Of a stretch of 64,000 bases of DNA, positions 42,925 through 55,200 are shown one piece after another. The stretch is from Closterium sp. NIES-65 (lineage: Eukaryota > Streptophyta > Zygnematophyceae > Desmidiales > Closteriaceae): positions 868,001 through 932,000 of the forward strand of contig CANXME010000106.1 in assembly GCA_948144175.1 (NCBI GenBank), in the 5' to 3' direction. Under the pieces are notes generated by a model that was not told the origin of the DNA, did not search any database, and saw only the letters and a list, made by a program, of their open reading frames with translations. Made by a program: the position numbers and the translations under genes. The number at the start of each line of letters is the position of its first letter. Positions within the stretch are counted from its first letter, which is position 1.

Positions 42925-45900
42925 GTAGGTGAGCCAGCAAAGCTCCTGTGCAACCATGGCCCCGGCGTAGATCTCAGCCTCACAACTAGAGCCGAGAACA
43001 GAAGACGAGCGAGTAGCCCGCCACGAGACAGAGCCGGAACCAAGACTGAAGGTGTAACCCTGTGACGACCGCTGTGTAGCCTGGTCGTCAGCCCAGGAAG
43101 CGTCTGCGTGCCCAGTGAGGACCACTGGACTGCGCCCTCCAAGCACTAGCCCCATGCTCGACGTACTGCACAAGTAGCGCAACACCCTCTTCGCTGCAGC
43201 CATGTGCTCTGGTCGGTGTCTCCCAGGAGCAACATAGCGTGCGAGAATGCTAAGAGGGTATGCAAGGTCAGGTCGAGTGCAGGTCATCAAGTACATGAGG
43301 CAGCCAACAAGCTCTAAATACGGGCCACTCGACTCTACGGACTCATCCGAAGGCAGAGCTGAGAGTGAGTGGCGAGTAGGCAGAGGAGTGGCCTGAGGCA
43401 AGGAGTACGTGAAGCCGAAGCGCTGAAGGACCAACTGCACCATATGTGACTGAGTCAGGGTAATGGTGCGGCGAGCTCTGTCCCAGGTGATCTGCAAGTC
43501 AAGGTAGCTGCGCAGTTCACCCAGGTCTGTGCGCGTGTGTCTCTTCTGCAGCTCGGACTTCACGTAGGCGAGTCCAGCAGTGTCAGCAGTGGCAAAGACC
43601 AAGTCGTCGACGTACACGAGGATGTAGAAAGGCGGTAGAGAAGTGTCGGTGCGCAGAAACAGCGACGGGTCGGCAGTAGAAGGAGCAAACCCAAGAGCCG
43701 CAAGTGTAGTCCTCTGTGTGTCGTGCCACTCACGTGGCGCCTGGCGGAGACCGTAGACTGGACGCCGGAGACTCCACTGAGTACCAGGAGGGAACAACCC
43801 AGTGAAGCCAGGTGGGCGACGCAGCCAGATCTCCTCGTGCAGGCTGCCCTGCAAGAAAGCCGTGCTGAAGTCGAGAGAGTGCAGCTCGTAGTCACGGTGA
43901 GCAGCAACGTGCACTAGTACCCGAAGAGTGGTCATCTTCGGGGTCGGAGAGAAGGTCTGAAAGTAGTCAACTCCCTGCCGCTGACTGAAGCCACGAGCCA
44001 CGTACCGCGCCTTGAAGACAAGCGGAGAACCCGGCGGCCGCTTCACCCTGAAAATCCACATGCCACTGACGATGTTCGCCACAGAAGGGGGGACAGCGTC
44101 AACGTAGGTGCCTGTGGACTTCCAGGAAGCCATCTCTGCATCCATAGCTGCCTGCCACTGAGAAGAGTAGGCACCCTCTATCGCCTCCGCGTAAGAGCAC
44201 GGAGTTGGGATGTCAAGTGCATCCGGGTCTCCCTCAGGGGTAAGCAGTACGGACCCGAGATTAGGTGAAGCAGTGGCCAGGCACTGGAACTCCTCCTGCC
44301 TGTCCTCAAGGACGTCCGTGCCAAGGGCACACTCAACCCCGACGGACGGAGGACAGACAGACTCAGACTCAGCAACAAGACTAGCGGCGTAGTCAAGGCG
44401 ACAGCGAGTAGCAAAGTCGACGAGCTCAGTGACTAGGGCAGATGCAGCAGTGGACTCGAAAGAAGGGTCAGTGACGTTAGTAGCAAGGAGATGTGTGACA
44501 GTAGGACTGGCAGCACGAAGAGAGTCCGACTCCGGGTCGGCAAGAGTAGGAAGAGAGGACGCATGAAGAGAAGGCAAAGGGGCACGCAGAGGAGCAGTGG
44601 ACGGACGCAGAGACATCTGGTGCGTGCCAGGGACAGGAGGAGGACGCTGACGCGAACCGCGACCACTAGTGCGAGCAGCACAAACAGGCGACGCAAGACG
44701 AGACGCAGGCTCACGACGCTCAGCACGACCTCTAGTAGGACAAGTGTAGGGAGAGGGAGCAGGTAGTGGGGAGGCACGCTCTAACTGTAGCTGTGACGGG
44801 ACAGGCTGTGGACACTCTAAAGAAGGAGGAGGACCTGTAGAAGGTGGAAGACCAAGAACCTGCTGCAGGAGTGGAACAAAGTACGGTCGAGGCCGCGCGG
44901 CGACGCCAGACACAGCAGGGACAGCACCAGCACCCCGAGCAGGAGCACCAGCTCCACCAGCATCTCCAGCAGCACCAGTAGTACCCCCAACAGGACCGCG
45001 AGCAGTAGGCTCAGCACCAACGCCCGCAGCAGCACCAGCTCCAGTCGAACCCGCAGACCCAGCAGCTCCAGTACTCCCAGTACGAGCACCTCCGGGACCC
45101 GCGGGACCAGCACCCTCAGCAGCAGAAGAACCTCTAGCTCCAGCAGCACGCCTCCAGCGCCGGGCAAACCACTCGCGCAGCTCCGGTGGAGAGAGTGGCT
45201 CCCGGCGAGACGAAGCCCCCGGAGGACCTCCAGGCGCAGGACCTCCAGGCTCAGCACCCTCAGGCTCAGCACCACCAGGCTCAGCACCTCCAGGCTCAGC
45301 ACCCCCAGGCGCAGCACCCTCTGTCGCAGCACCCCCAGGCTCAGCACCCCCAGGCTCAGCACCCCCAGTCACAGCACCCCCAGGCTCAGCACCCCCAGGC
45401 TCAGCACCCCCAGGCACAGCACCCCCAGGCTCAGCACCCCCAGTCTCAGCATCCCCAGGCTCAGTACCCTCAGCAGCACCAGAGTCACCAGTAACCTCGA
45501 CAGGCTCGACCGCGTCCACCTGGGACACACCTGAAAGGGCAGGACCCTGAGGGGGGAGGGGGTCTACCGGGGGGGGACCAGGGACAAGGAAGAGCGGGGG
45601 CGGGGGTAGGGACGGAGTGCGGTAGGGGAAGAGGCGGTAGTATGGGACCGACTCGTCAAACATGACGTCCTGGGAGGACAGAACACGGCGAGAGGTGGGG
45701 TGGTAGAACTGCCACCCTGGCGCGTCAGGGGGGAACCCCAGGAAGACGCAAGGAGCAGCACGAGGGGACAGCTTGTCCGCAGACAAGTCGCGGACAAACG
45801 CCCGAGATCCCCAGACCCGGAACGCCGACGCATCGCCAACCTTCCCCGTCCACAGCAAGGCTGGGGAGGTCTCGAGCCTGGAGACCCTGGGGTGGAGGTT

Positions 45901-47186
45901 GATCTGATGCGCCGCGTACCTCACTGCAAACGGCCACAGAAAATGGGGGGCAGCCACATGCATCATGGACGTACGAGCGACGTCCATGACCATGCCAATG
46001 CGGCGCTCAGTGATCCCATTTTGCTGCGGAGAGTCCGGAAGTGTGAAGGTCTGACGGATGCCTCATGCGCGACAGAATGCTCTCAGAAGGCCAGAGGAAA
46101 ACTCTCCGCCTCTGTCCGAGTGCAGACGCAGAACAAGAAAGTCCGAGCCAAAGCTCTGCCTGAGCTGGAGACGAGCTGCGCGGATCCAGTCAATCAGCAC
46201 CTCAGTGACATCACCCTTGCTGCGCAAGGGGAAGACTGCGGTGTAACGCGAGTAGTCGTCAACAACAAGCAGGAAGTAGCGCTCGTGACCCTGTCCACGG
46301 ACGCGGGCTGGGCCCCACACGTCCATGTGAAGCGTCTACAGCGGGGCCTCTGTCAGAGGCAACTGGGAGGAGTGAGGGGCAGCCCTCTGGCGCCCCTCGA
46401 CACAGGGGACACAGGAAGGGCCAGGCCCTTGAGAAAGGGGAGGCAGGGACCTGGGGAGACCAGAAACAAGAAGACGAGAGGCCATGCCTCTGAGCCGAAG
46501 CAGAGAGGGGTGACCAAGGCGGTGGTGCCAGAGGAGAGTCTCGTGAGAGAGGAGACGACACGAATAGGCAGACTCGGGACCAGACCTGGACGCTGCAGCA
46601 AACACCTGACCTGACGCAGACACCCTACCAGACTCAGCAACTGGAGGAGACGCAGTGGTCAGTGTGTACACGCTCGACCCCGGCTGACGGGTAAACGTAG
46701 CCAGGTGTCGGCCTGTGCTAGCCTCTGTACAGTGCGTCACTCGCTGACGCGCAGGAGTGAACTGGTGGACTCCCCCATCCTGTAGGTCAGCACCACTCAC
46801 CAAGTTCGTAGAGAACGAGGAGAGGTAGAGACTAGACAGGGTACCAGAGGGAGCCGCCGGACACGGGAGGATTGTGGAGAAGTGAGACAAGACAGGACCC
46901 CAAGAGGGGTAAGCCAGAGACACAGCAACCGGCCGACTGAGCGGCGTGAGTGTGGTGCGGTCCAGAAAGAAGGAGCGAGAAGCTCCAGAGTCAAGGGTGA
47001 AGGTGAGGGAGGCCGAAGCCGACGCGGTACCTCAGAGCGCAGACTCACCAGTACCTGAGGACGCAGACGCACTAGCACCTAGAGCAGCAGCGTCGCAAGC
47101 ACCTAGGGCAGCAGCCGCACCAGTACCTAGAGCAGCAGTCTCAATGCCCGGGTCGGGCGGGAAACACCGGTAACAGTCACCCTCAT
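42925..47186 (-). pseudogene. gag-pol: Copia-H gag end to RNase H (broken, both ends lost)
   Basis: Minus-strand copia of the main superfamily. The frame is open from about 45993 down to 42930 (integrase end, PGGAE linker about 45230-45480, RT with YVDD near 43600, RNase H cut after CWLTY). Upstream lie the integrase core (MDVWGP, HSDRGGEF near 46090-46326), HHRLGH and protease (LDSGAS near 46990). Stops: CGA to TGA at about 46063, CAG to TAG at about 46333, TCA to TGA near 47034. Gypsy-3 cuts gag at 47187 and Gypsy-4 cuts RNase H at 42924. Confidence 0.9.
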
Positions 47187-47588
47187 TGTCACAGGATCGA
47201 ATTCTCAATCGAAACTTGTCACTAAAACTGAATACAAGGCCTATTTATACTCGGAAAGTACAAGGATAAACGAGATAAAACGAACCTTCGGGAACACACC
47301 CTTCCCGATACTACAATCACAAGTGCGCATAAGCACGCAAGTCTATTGGCACTTGGGATTACGCCCAGATTACACTGTATACACCACTGTCGGCGCTGTC
47401 GGTGCCGTATAATAGGTATGTCGGTGGGAAAAGTAGGAAATAAGAGAAATAAATAGAAGGCTCTAGAAAATAGAATAGTAGGCCGATTGAGATGAGATAA
47501 AGACCAAAATAAAGAGGAGAAAAGGGAGAATAGGATAACGGAAAATTATAATAGTGAGAAAATATTATAACGGGGACGTCCTCTCACA
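47187..47588 (-). repeat. Gypsy-3 3' LTR
   Basis: 402 bp, plus-strand start TGTCACAGG, end CTCTCACA. On the minus strand a TATA box GAGTATAAATAGG lies at about 47240-47252. It is little similar to the Gypsy-2 LTR beyond its ends, although the internal proteins are related. A PPT (G-run with the pol stop) follows at 47589-47605. Confidence 0.85.
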
Positions 47589-47598
47589 CTTCCCCCCC

Positions 47599-50500
47599 TC
47601 AAAGCTGGGTGGTAGAAGTAACACCCTGCTTGACAAGGTAGTCCTGTAGAGGACGGCGGGCGTTATCCATGTCATGTTTAGGTACCCAGGTATCCTCGGA
47701 AGGATCATAGCCTTTCCAACGAATCAAGAGCTCCAAGGCGCCGCTACGTCGTCGTCGGCGCGCCAGAACGACTTCGACTTCGTACTCGGGTTCCCCATTA
47801 ACAATCACTGGCAGTGGCGGCGGCGGCTGGCGACCTTTGAAGACCGTGTTTGGGTCCCGATAGGGCTTGAGAAGTTGAACATGGAAGGCATTGTGAATTC
47901 TCCAGGTAGCTGGTAAACGCAAACGGAAGGTTACTGGAGTGACCTGCGCCTCGACGAGAAAAGGTCCGCAGAAGCGAGGTCGGAGCTTAGACGGAAGATG
48001 GCTAATGTCGAGATTGCGTGTATCCAGAAGAACTTGATCGCCACTCTTGATGGAATGATCATTGCGACTCCGATCAGCGAGCTTCTTTTGTTGTTGCTGG
48101 ATAGTCAGAAGACGTTTATGCGTGCGCTCCCACAATTGGTGCATAGTGGAAATGAAGTCATGTGCGGGTTGTACCGTGGCGGGTACTGTTGGTTTCTGAG
48201 GCGTGAGTGGGTTGCGACCGTAACAGAGGAAAAAAGGAGTTTGCCCTGTTGCGGCGTGCGTGGCGTTGTTATACGCAAACTCGAGAACCGGCAGATGTGC
48301 ATCCCATTTAGAGATATCGTCCTTACACGCTGCTCGCAGAAGCTGTTCGACAATCTGGTTGAGGCGCTCTATCTGACCATCCGTTTGGGGATGATAGGCT
48401 GATGACATGGCGAGTTTGGTCCCCATGAGCGACATGAGCTCCTTCCAGAATTTACTCGTGAATTTCGGGTCTCTGTCGGAGATCAGCGTGGTTGGAATGC
48501 CATGTTGCGAGATGACGTAGCGGAAGAATATTTGCGCTGTCTCCTCGACGCGAGCCGTTGTGTGTGTCGGAATGAAGTGTCCCATTTTGGAGAATTTGTT
48601 GATGACGACTATAATGGCGTCGTAACCAGCTTTGGTAGGTGGTAACCCGGTGATGAAGTCGAGGCTAATCACTTGCCAAGGCTGTTCAGGGACTGGAAGA
48701 GGCTGTAGTAATCCTGCTTTCTTCTGTTTGCTGCTCTTCATCCGTTGGCATGTGTCGCATGAGGTGACGAAGTTTTGTACGTCATCCGCCATGTGGGGCC
48801 AATAATAATGCTTCGCAATACCGGCAAGCGTCTTGTTACTACCGAAATGGCCCGCGTAGAGAACATCATGATATTCTTCGAGCAGTAACTGGCGTAAGGG
48901 AGGGTAATTAGGTACCCATATTTTTGTTGAGCCCTTGCGGTATGCGATGTTTTGATCCCATTGTAGAAGATGGCGCTTTTCTGCTACAGAGACTTCGGGG
49001 TCGATGGTGTATCCATGCGTGAAGAGTCCCTTCAAAAGTGGGTTGATGCCATCGATTTGTAAGGCGGCAACGTGTGCAGGGCGACTCAGTGCGTCTGCCT
49101 TGTTCTTGTGCCCCGGCTTATACACGATGTCGTAATGGAAGTGGGTTTCGAGAAAGTCAATCCACCGGACCTGCCGCCTGGAGAGTGTTGGTTGGGTCTT
49201 CAGATACTTGAGGCTGCAGTGGTCGGTGTAGACAGTCGTTTTTCTTCCTTCGAGATAACACCTCCATGCCTTAAATGCGTTGACGATGGCGAGGGCCTCT
49301 TTGTCATGGATGGGGTAATTGAGTTCTGCCCCGTGAAGTTTTTTACTGAGGTATGCAATGGGTTGCAGTCCCTTCCCTTGATCCTGCATGAGTACTGCGC
49401 CCACTGCTTGATCGCTAGCATCGGCCTCGATGACATAGTCAAGTTCAGTGTCTGGCAGGATAAGAACAGGTGCGGACGTGAGTGCGGTTTTAAGTTGTTC
49501 CACGGCTTCCTGGTGCTTTGCCTCCCATTGATATGGTGTATTCTTCTTCAACAGGTTCGTTAATGGTGCGGCAATCTTGGCGTAGTTCGGTACGAACCGG
49601 TTGTAGTAGTTGGCGAATCCAAGGAACTGTTGTAACTCCTTCACGTTCTCAGGGGTCTTCCACGTTCGCACTGCTTCGATCTTCTTAGGATCCACGTGAA
49701 CTCCTTGAGCGCTCACCATATGTCCAAGGAACTGGACTTTTTTCAACGCAAACTCGCTCTTGGATAGTTTCACGTAGAAGCGTTCTCGTCGAAGAATTTC
49801 AAACACCCGTCGTAGATGCTCAACGTGCTGCTTCATATCTTTCGAGTAGATCAGGATATCGTCCAAATATACCACCACGCACTCGTCCAGAAGGGGCCGA
49901 AGGATGTGGTTCATTTCCGCCTGAAATGTGGCTGGTGCGTTAGTGAGTCCGAATGGCATCACGAGATACTCGAATGACCCGTACCGAGTTCGAAAAGCGG
50001 TTTTGTGGATAGAGTTGTCCGCCATACGAATTTGCCAGTATCCCGATCTGAGGTCGAGCTTGGAGAATACCGTAGCACCGCGAAGTTGATCGAGTAAGTC
50101 GTCGATCCGTGGTATCGGGTATTTAGTTTTTACAGTCTGCTTGTTCAAGGCTCGGTAGTCGATGCACATTCGCAGACTTCCGTCTGGCTTCGGAGTGAAG
50201 AGAACTGGAGCTCCGTACGGCGAAGTCGAAGGTCGAATCAGCCCTTTCTCCAGGAGATACTCTATTTGTTTTTTCATATCGGCAAGCTCTGTCGGGCTCA
50301 GCCGGTATGGTGCTCGAAATGTTGGCTTGGACCCCGGCTCTTCTACGATCTCGTGTTGATGTGTCCGGTATGGCGGTAGTTGATCAGGTAAATCGTCGAG
50401 GAGAACGTCCTGGAACTCTTCAAGAATTTTCTTGGCTGCTGGAGGAAGTTCCTGGGTCTGCTTCTCTCCGTTGTCTGCCTCGTTGACTATCGCCATGAAT

Positions 50501-51072
50501 CCCGCCGTGGTCCGTTTGACGTCCTTTTCAAAGCGTGCGAGTGTCTCGACTGGAATATTTCCCGTGTCGTCCCATTTGGGAAGGCTGGTTTTCCTCCCGT
50601 TGTTGTTGATGTTGGCCGTCTGGTTAACCCAGTTGATCTCGGGGTTGAACTTTTTAAGAAAGTCTCTCCCAAAGATTACGTCGAGTCCTTTGATATTTGT
50701 GACGGGGAGAGCAGGCTTCCATCGAAGGGGTCCAATCAGGAGTAGCAACCGTGTTTCCCCGTAGATAGGTAGCTTACTGCCATCCACCATCGTTGCAGAG
50801 AAGCTTGAGGACTTGATGTCACCTCCGAGTCGATCGATTGCCTTTTTGTCATAGACGCTGTGCGACGCCCCGCTGTCCACGAGTGCTTGGAGGCGCTGTC
50901 CGTTGCAGATCACCTCGAGCAGGAGTGGTGAGCGTTGCTCGGAGTACCCAAAAATAGTCTCATTAATAGGATCATAGGGTACATCCCAATATTCAGTACA
51001 CACCGTGGTTCCACTGCTTTCTTCTGGACAACTAGCTGGCCGGGGCTGCGTGGAGAAAGGCTCTTCTCCAAT
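47599..51072 (-). CDS. pol: Gypsy-3 pol: protease, RT, RNase H, integrase, chromodomain
   Basis: Uninterrupted minus frame from the Copia-I junction to TGA at 47599-47601. Protease LVDSGAS has its Asp at 50875-50877. RT has LVMPFG and YLDD (Tyr at 49867-49869). RNase H shows [11 protein letters not shown] and [10 protein letters not shown]. Integrase has the zinc finger [18 protein letters not shown] and core motifs [20 protein letters not shown] and TDGQIERLN with all three acids. A C-terminal chromodomain ([27 protein letters not shown]) is present. The upstream end of the frame runs into the antisense of the Copia-I LTR, so a Met at 51177 is not real; the true N-terminus is in 58548-59190. 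Confidence 0.93.
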   Translation of the reverse strand: MGEEPFSTQPRPASCPEESSGTTVCTEYWDVPYDPINETIFGYSEQRSPLLLEVICNGQRLQALVDSGASHSVYDKKAIDRLGGDIKSSSFSATMVDGSKLPIYGETRLLLLIGPLRWKPALPVTNIKGLDVIFGRDFLKKFNPEINWVNQTANINNNGRKTSLPKWDDTGNIPVETLARFEKDVKRTTAGFMAIVNEADNGEKQTQELPPAAKKILEEFQDVLLDDLPDQLPPYRTHQHEIVEEPGSKPTFRAPYRLSPTELADMKKQIEYLLEKGLIRPSTSPYGAPVLFTPKPDGSLRMCIDYRALNKQTVKTKYPIPRIDDLLDQLRGATVFSKLDLRSGYWQIRMADNSIHKTAFRTRYGSFEYLVMPFGLTNAPATFQAEMNHILRPLLDECVVVYLDDILIYSKDMKQHVEHLRRVFEILRRERFYVKLSKSEFALKKVQFLGHMVSAQGVHVDPKKIEAVRTWKTPENVKELQQFLGFANYYNRFVPNYAKIAAPLTNLLKKNTPYQWEAKHQEAVEQLKTALTSAPVLILPDTELDYVIEADASDQAVGAVLMQDQGKGLQPIAYLSKKLHGAELNYPIHDKEALAIVNAFKAWRCYLEGRKTTVYTDHCSLKYLKTQPTLSRRQVRWIDFLETHFHYDIVYKPGHKNKADALSRPAHVAALQIDGINPLLKGLFTHGYTIDPEVSVAEKRHLLQWDQNIAYRKGSTKIWVPNYPPLRQLLLEEYHDVLYAGHFGSNKTLAGIAKHYYWPHMADDVQNFVTSCDTCQRMKSSKQKKAGLLQPLPVPEQPWQVISLDFITGLPPTKAGYDAIIVVINKFSKMGHFIPTHTTARVEETAQIFFRYVISQHGIPTTLISDRDPKFTSKFWKELMSLMGTKLAMSSAYHPQTDGQIERLNQIVEQLLRAACKDDISKWDAHLPVLEFAYNNATHAATGQTPFFLCYGRNPLTPQKPTVPATVQPAHDFISTMHQLWERTHKRLLTIQQQQKKLADRSRNDHSIKSGDQVLLDTRNLDISHLPSKLRPRFCGPFLVEAQVTPVTFRLRLPATWRIHNAFHVQLLKPYRDPNTVFKGRQPPPPLPVIVNGEPEYEVEVVLARRRRRSGALELLIRWKGYDPSEDTWVPKHDMDNARRPLQDYLVKQGVTSTTQL

Positions 51073-51203
51073 TGTCAGATTATTATAGCTGATGCATGTT
51101 TGTAGGCTATAGTGGGGTAGCTCATATGGGGTACAGCTCTCTAGGGTTGTATTTGTACCCAACTCTGACTTAGTCATTTCATTCCTGTTTTCCTTGCTTC
51201 ACA
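51073..51203 (+). repeat. Copia-I 5' LTR
   Basis: 131 bp, TGTCAGATTATTATAGC to GCTTCACA. It has the family core (GTAGGCTATAGTGGGGTA, ATATGGGGTACA) and TCTAGGGTTG. It is identical to 58412-58542. Confidence 0.97.
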
Positions 51204-51300
51204 TGGTATAGAGCGGGTCCTGCCTTTGGACCGTTTTTTTTTTAGGGCCCACCGAAGCGCGCCCCGAGGCGCGCCTTTTTTTAGCGACCCCTCGGGTCGC
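51204..51300 (+). promoter_or_regulatory. Copia-I PBS and structured leader start
   Basis: PBS TGGTATAGAGCGGG; hairpin with arms GGTCC (51216-51220) and GGACC (51228-51232); T-tract; GGGCCC (51245-51250); hairpin GCGCGCC/GGCGCGC (51257-51263 and 51268-51274, loop CCGA); hairpin GCGACCC/GGGTCGC (51284-51290 and 51294-51300). The first hairpin has a different sequence from those of A, B, C and K but the same position. Confidence 0.78.
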
Positions 51301-52295
51301 CTTTTCCCTCGCGGCCCCGCTGTCCCTTAGACGCGGCCCCGCCACCTCTCCTGATCGCGGCCCCGCCGCCTGCTTGACGCGGCCCCGCCACCTCCCCTGA
51401 CGCGGCCCCGCCGCCTCCCCCGACGCGGCCCCGCCGCCTCCCCTGACGCGGCCCCGCCGCCTCCCCTGACGCGGCCCCGCCTCTACTGCCGCGGCCCCGC
51501 CGCCGCCTCTGACGCAGCCCTGCCGGCCCGCCGCTACACCCTACGGCCCGCCGCTGCACCCTACGGCCCGCCGCCTCACCTGACGGCCCCGCCGCTGCTC
51601 CTACCGGCCCGCCGCTGCTCCTGCCGGCCCGCCGCTGCACCTGCCGGCCCGCCGCTGCACCCAGCAGCCCGCCGCTTCACCTGACGGCCCCGCCGCTGCA
51701 CCTGCCGGCCCGCCACTGCACCCTACGGCCCGCCGCTGCACCCTACGGCCCGCCGCCTCACCTGGTCGGCCCGCCACTACACCCTACGGCCCCGCCGCTG
51801 CACCTCCCGGCCCGCCGCTGCACCTGCCGGCCCGCCACTGCACCTGCCGGCCCGCCGCTGCACCTGCCGGCCCGCCGCTGCACCTGCCGGCCCGCCGCTG
51901 CACCTGCCGGCCCGCCGCTGCACCTCCAGGCCCGCCGCTGCACCTGCCGGCCCGCCGCTGCACCTGCCGGCCCGCCACTGCACCGGTCGACCCGCCGCTG
52001 CACCTGACAACCGAGCCGCCCCAGCAGCCGAACCGCCCGGGAACCGAGCCGCCCAACGCCGAGCCGCCCGGGACCCGAGCCGCCCTGCCGCCGAGCCGCC
52101 CGGGAGCCGAGCCGCCCTGCGCCCGAGCCGCCCAGCCACCGAGCCGCCCGGGAGCCGAGCCGCTGTGCACCCGAGCCGCCCGGTCGCTGAGCCGCCTTTC
52201 TGCAGAGCTGCACGACCTGCCCTGCCTAGTGAGCACAGTCCCACTGACACTGCGAGCTCTTTCCCTACTGCTTGCACTGAGTCGCTGTCGTCGCC
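51301..52295 (+). repeat. Copia-I tandem-repeat leader
   Basis: CGCGGCCCCGCCGCCTCCCC-type units (about 51310-51510) are followed by some twenty 20-bp units of type CCGGCCCGCCGCTGCACCTG (about 51590-52000), then GAGCCGCCCGGGA units to 52200. The last 100 bp resemble the end of the Copia-A leader. No credible gene. Confidence 0.88.
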
Positions 52296-55200
52296 ATGGC
52301 TACCCCTAGTGTCCTAGCTTTCGACACTGAGGGTCGCGCCATTGATTTCGAGGTCTGGTTAGACGACCTGCAGCTGTTCTTACAGTGCGACAGGGCTGAC
52401 GACCTTTCTCTCTTTGACCTCACCTCTGGCGCCTCTCCTGCTCCTGCTGCTGATGCTGATCCCTCTGTCCGCTCTCAGTGGGCCAACCGCGATGCTGCTG
52501 CACGTCTTGCTGTGCGTCGCCACCTCCCTACCTCTGAGCGTGCGCACTTTAGCCAGTACAAGAGTGCTCAGACCTTGTACGACGCTGTAGTTGCGCGCTA
52601 CTCCTCCCCTGCCACTGCTGCACTGAGCCGTCTCATGCTTCCCTACCTCTTTCCTGACCTCTCTGCCTTTCCCACTGTTGCTGACCTCATTACGCACCTC
52701 CGCACTAGTGACACTCGCTACAGCGCCGCCCTGCCTGTTGAGTTCTGCGCTAAGAACCCCCCCCCCATGTACATCGCTCTCTACTACGTAGTCGCGCGCC
52801 TCCCTGACTCCCTTCGCGTCGTCAGGGACCACTTTCTCGCTGTCTGTCCCACCACCCTCACCGTCGACCTCCTCGAGAAGGCCCTCCTCGCAGCGGAGAA
52901 GAGCATAGTCGCTGTAGGTGCTTCTCGTGGTGACCCTCGCACCCCCATCTTTGAGGGGTGCTCTCCTTCCCCCTTGCTGCCCTCTGTTGCCTCTGCTGCT
53001 GCTGCCGACCTGCTTGGTCTAGAGTCGGTCGGCGCGGCGTCTACCCCTAGTGGGAGACGTCGCTCTAGCAAGGGCAAGGGGGGCAAGGGCGCGGGTGGAG
53101 CTGGAGGGGGTGGTGGCGGTGGCGGCGGTGGCGGCGGAGGGAGTGGGGGTGGTGGCGGGACTAGTGGCGGGGGTGGTGGTGGTGGTGGTGGCAGCAGCGG
53201 CGGAGACGGTGGTGGTGGTGCCAGCGGTGGAGGTGGAGGCAGCGGCGGAGGTGGAGGCGGCGGAGGTGGAGGCGGTGGAGGCGGCAGCGGAGGAGGCGGT
53301 GGTGGTGGAGGAGGTGGAGCTGGTCGGGGTGGTACCCAGCAGCGTAGCGGCGGTGGTGGTGGCCAGCGCTCGCACCGGCAGCAGCAGCAGCGCTCGCGGG
53401 ACATCCCTCCGCCTCAGCAGCTTCGTGAGTGGTACGCTGGGCGTCAGAGGGGTGGGGGTACTGGTCCCTGCACCTACGTTCTTCGTTCCGGCGACCGCGC
53501 GGGTGAGCAGTGTGGGGGTGCCCACGCCACCCAGCGCTGCTTTGGCCGCCTGACGGACGCCTGGCGTCGGCAGTTCCCTGGGGCTAGTGAGATCCCTCGC
53601 TGGGATGAGCTTCTTAGGGCTGGTGTAGCGATCTTTGATCTTGATTTTGATGCTATCCTTGCTGCTATGTATGCTGTGGATTATAGTGAGGAGAATGAGG
53701 GTTACCGGTGTTTTCAGCCCGACCCGGGCATTGGTACTGCTGCGCTAGGTGCTTCTGAGGCTGCTGCTCTAGGTGCCAGTGCGTCTGTGCTCTCAGGTAC
53801 TGGTGAGACTGCGCTCTCAGGTACTGCGTCGTCCTCGTCCTCCCTCACTTTCACACTTGACTCCGGGGCTTCTCGCTCCTTCTTTCGGGACCGCACTACC
53901 CTTACGCCGCTCGGCCGGCCGGTTGCGGTCTCCCTTGCTGACCCCTCTGGGGGTCCTGTCCTGTCTCACTTCTCCACTGTCCTCCCGTGTCCGGCTGCCC
54001 CTTCGGGCACCCTGTCGGGTCTGTACCTTCCCTCGTTCTCTACGAACTTGGTGAGTGGAGCGGACCTGCAGGATGTGGGTGTTCACCAGTTCACTCCTGC
54101 GAGTCAGCGGGTGACCCACTGCACGGAGGCACGCACAGGCCGACACCTGGCCACGTTCTCGCGTCGGCCGGGGTCGAGTCTCTACACCCTGACCGTTGAG
54201 TCTCCTCCTGTCCCTGCGTCTGGTCAGGTGGCTGCGTCGGGTCAGGTACTTGCTGCTGCGTCCCGGTCAGGTCCTGAGTCTGCCCCCTGTTCTTGTCGCC
54301 TCCTGTCTCACGAGACTCTCCTGTGGCACCACCGTCTTGGCCACCCCTCCTTGCCCCGTCTTCGGAGCATGGCTTCCCGTGTCCTTGTCTCTGGTCTTCC
54401 CCAGTCTCTCCCTCCTCTCCCCTCCGGGCCAGGACCTTCCTGTGTCCCCTGTGTCGAGGGTCGCCTCCGGGCTACTCCTCACTCCTCCCACTTTCCCCCG
54501 ACAGAGGCTCCCCTGCAGACGCTTCACATGGATGTGTGGGGCCCAGCCCCCGTCCGTGGGCAGGGTCACGAGCGCTACTTCCTGTTGGTGGTTGACGACT
54601 ACTCGCGTTACACCACAGTCCTCCCCTTGCGCAGCAAGGGTGCGGTCACTGAGGTGCTGATCGACTGGATCCGCGAGGCTCGTCTCCAGCTCAGGAAGAG
54701 CTTCGGCTCGGACTTTCCTGTTCTGCGTCTGCACTCGGACAGAGGCGGAGAGTTCTCTTCTCGCCTTCTGCGAGACTACTGTCGTGCACGGGGGATCCGC
54801 CAGACCTTCACGCTTCCGGACTCACCACAGCAAAATGGGATTGCTGAGCGCCGCATTGGCATGGTCATGGATGTCGCTCGTACGTCCATGATGCATGCGG
54901 CTGCCCCCCATTTTCTGTGGCCGTTTGCGGTGAGGTACGCGGCGCATCAGCTCAACCTTCACCCCCGGGTCTCTCGGCCTGCGATGTCCCCAGCCTTGCT
55001 GTGGACGGGGAAGGTTGGCGATGCGTCTGTGTTCCGTGTCTGGGGATCTCGGGCGTTTGTCCGCGACTTGTCTGCGGACAAGCTGTCCCCTCGTGCTGCT
55101 CCTTGTGTCTTCCTTGGCTTCCCCACTGACGCCCCAGGGTGGCAGTTTTACCACCCCTCCTCTCGTCGTGTTCTGTCCTCCCAGGACGTCACGTTTGACG

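Noticed and set aside
51073-51177. N-terminal about 35 residues of the Gypsy-3 pol frame
   Set aside because: This part is the antisense of the Copia-I LTR, read through only because the insertion left the frame open.
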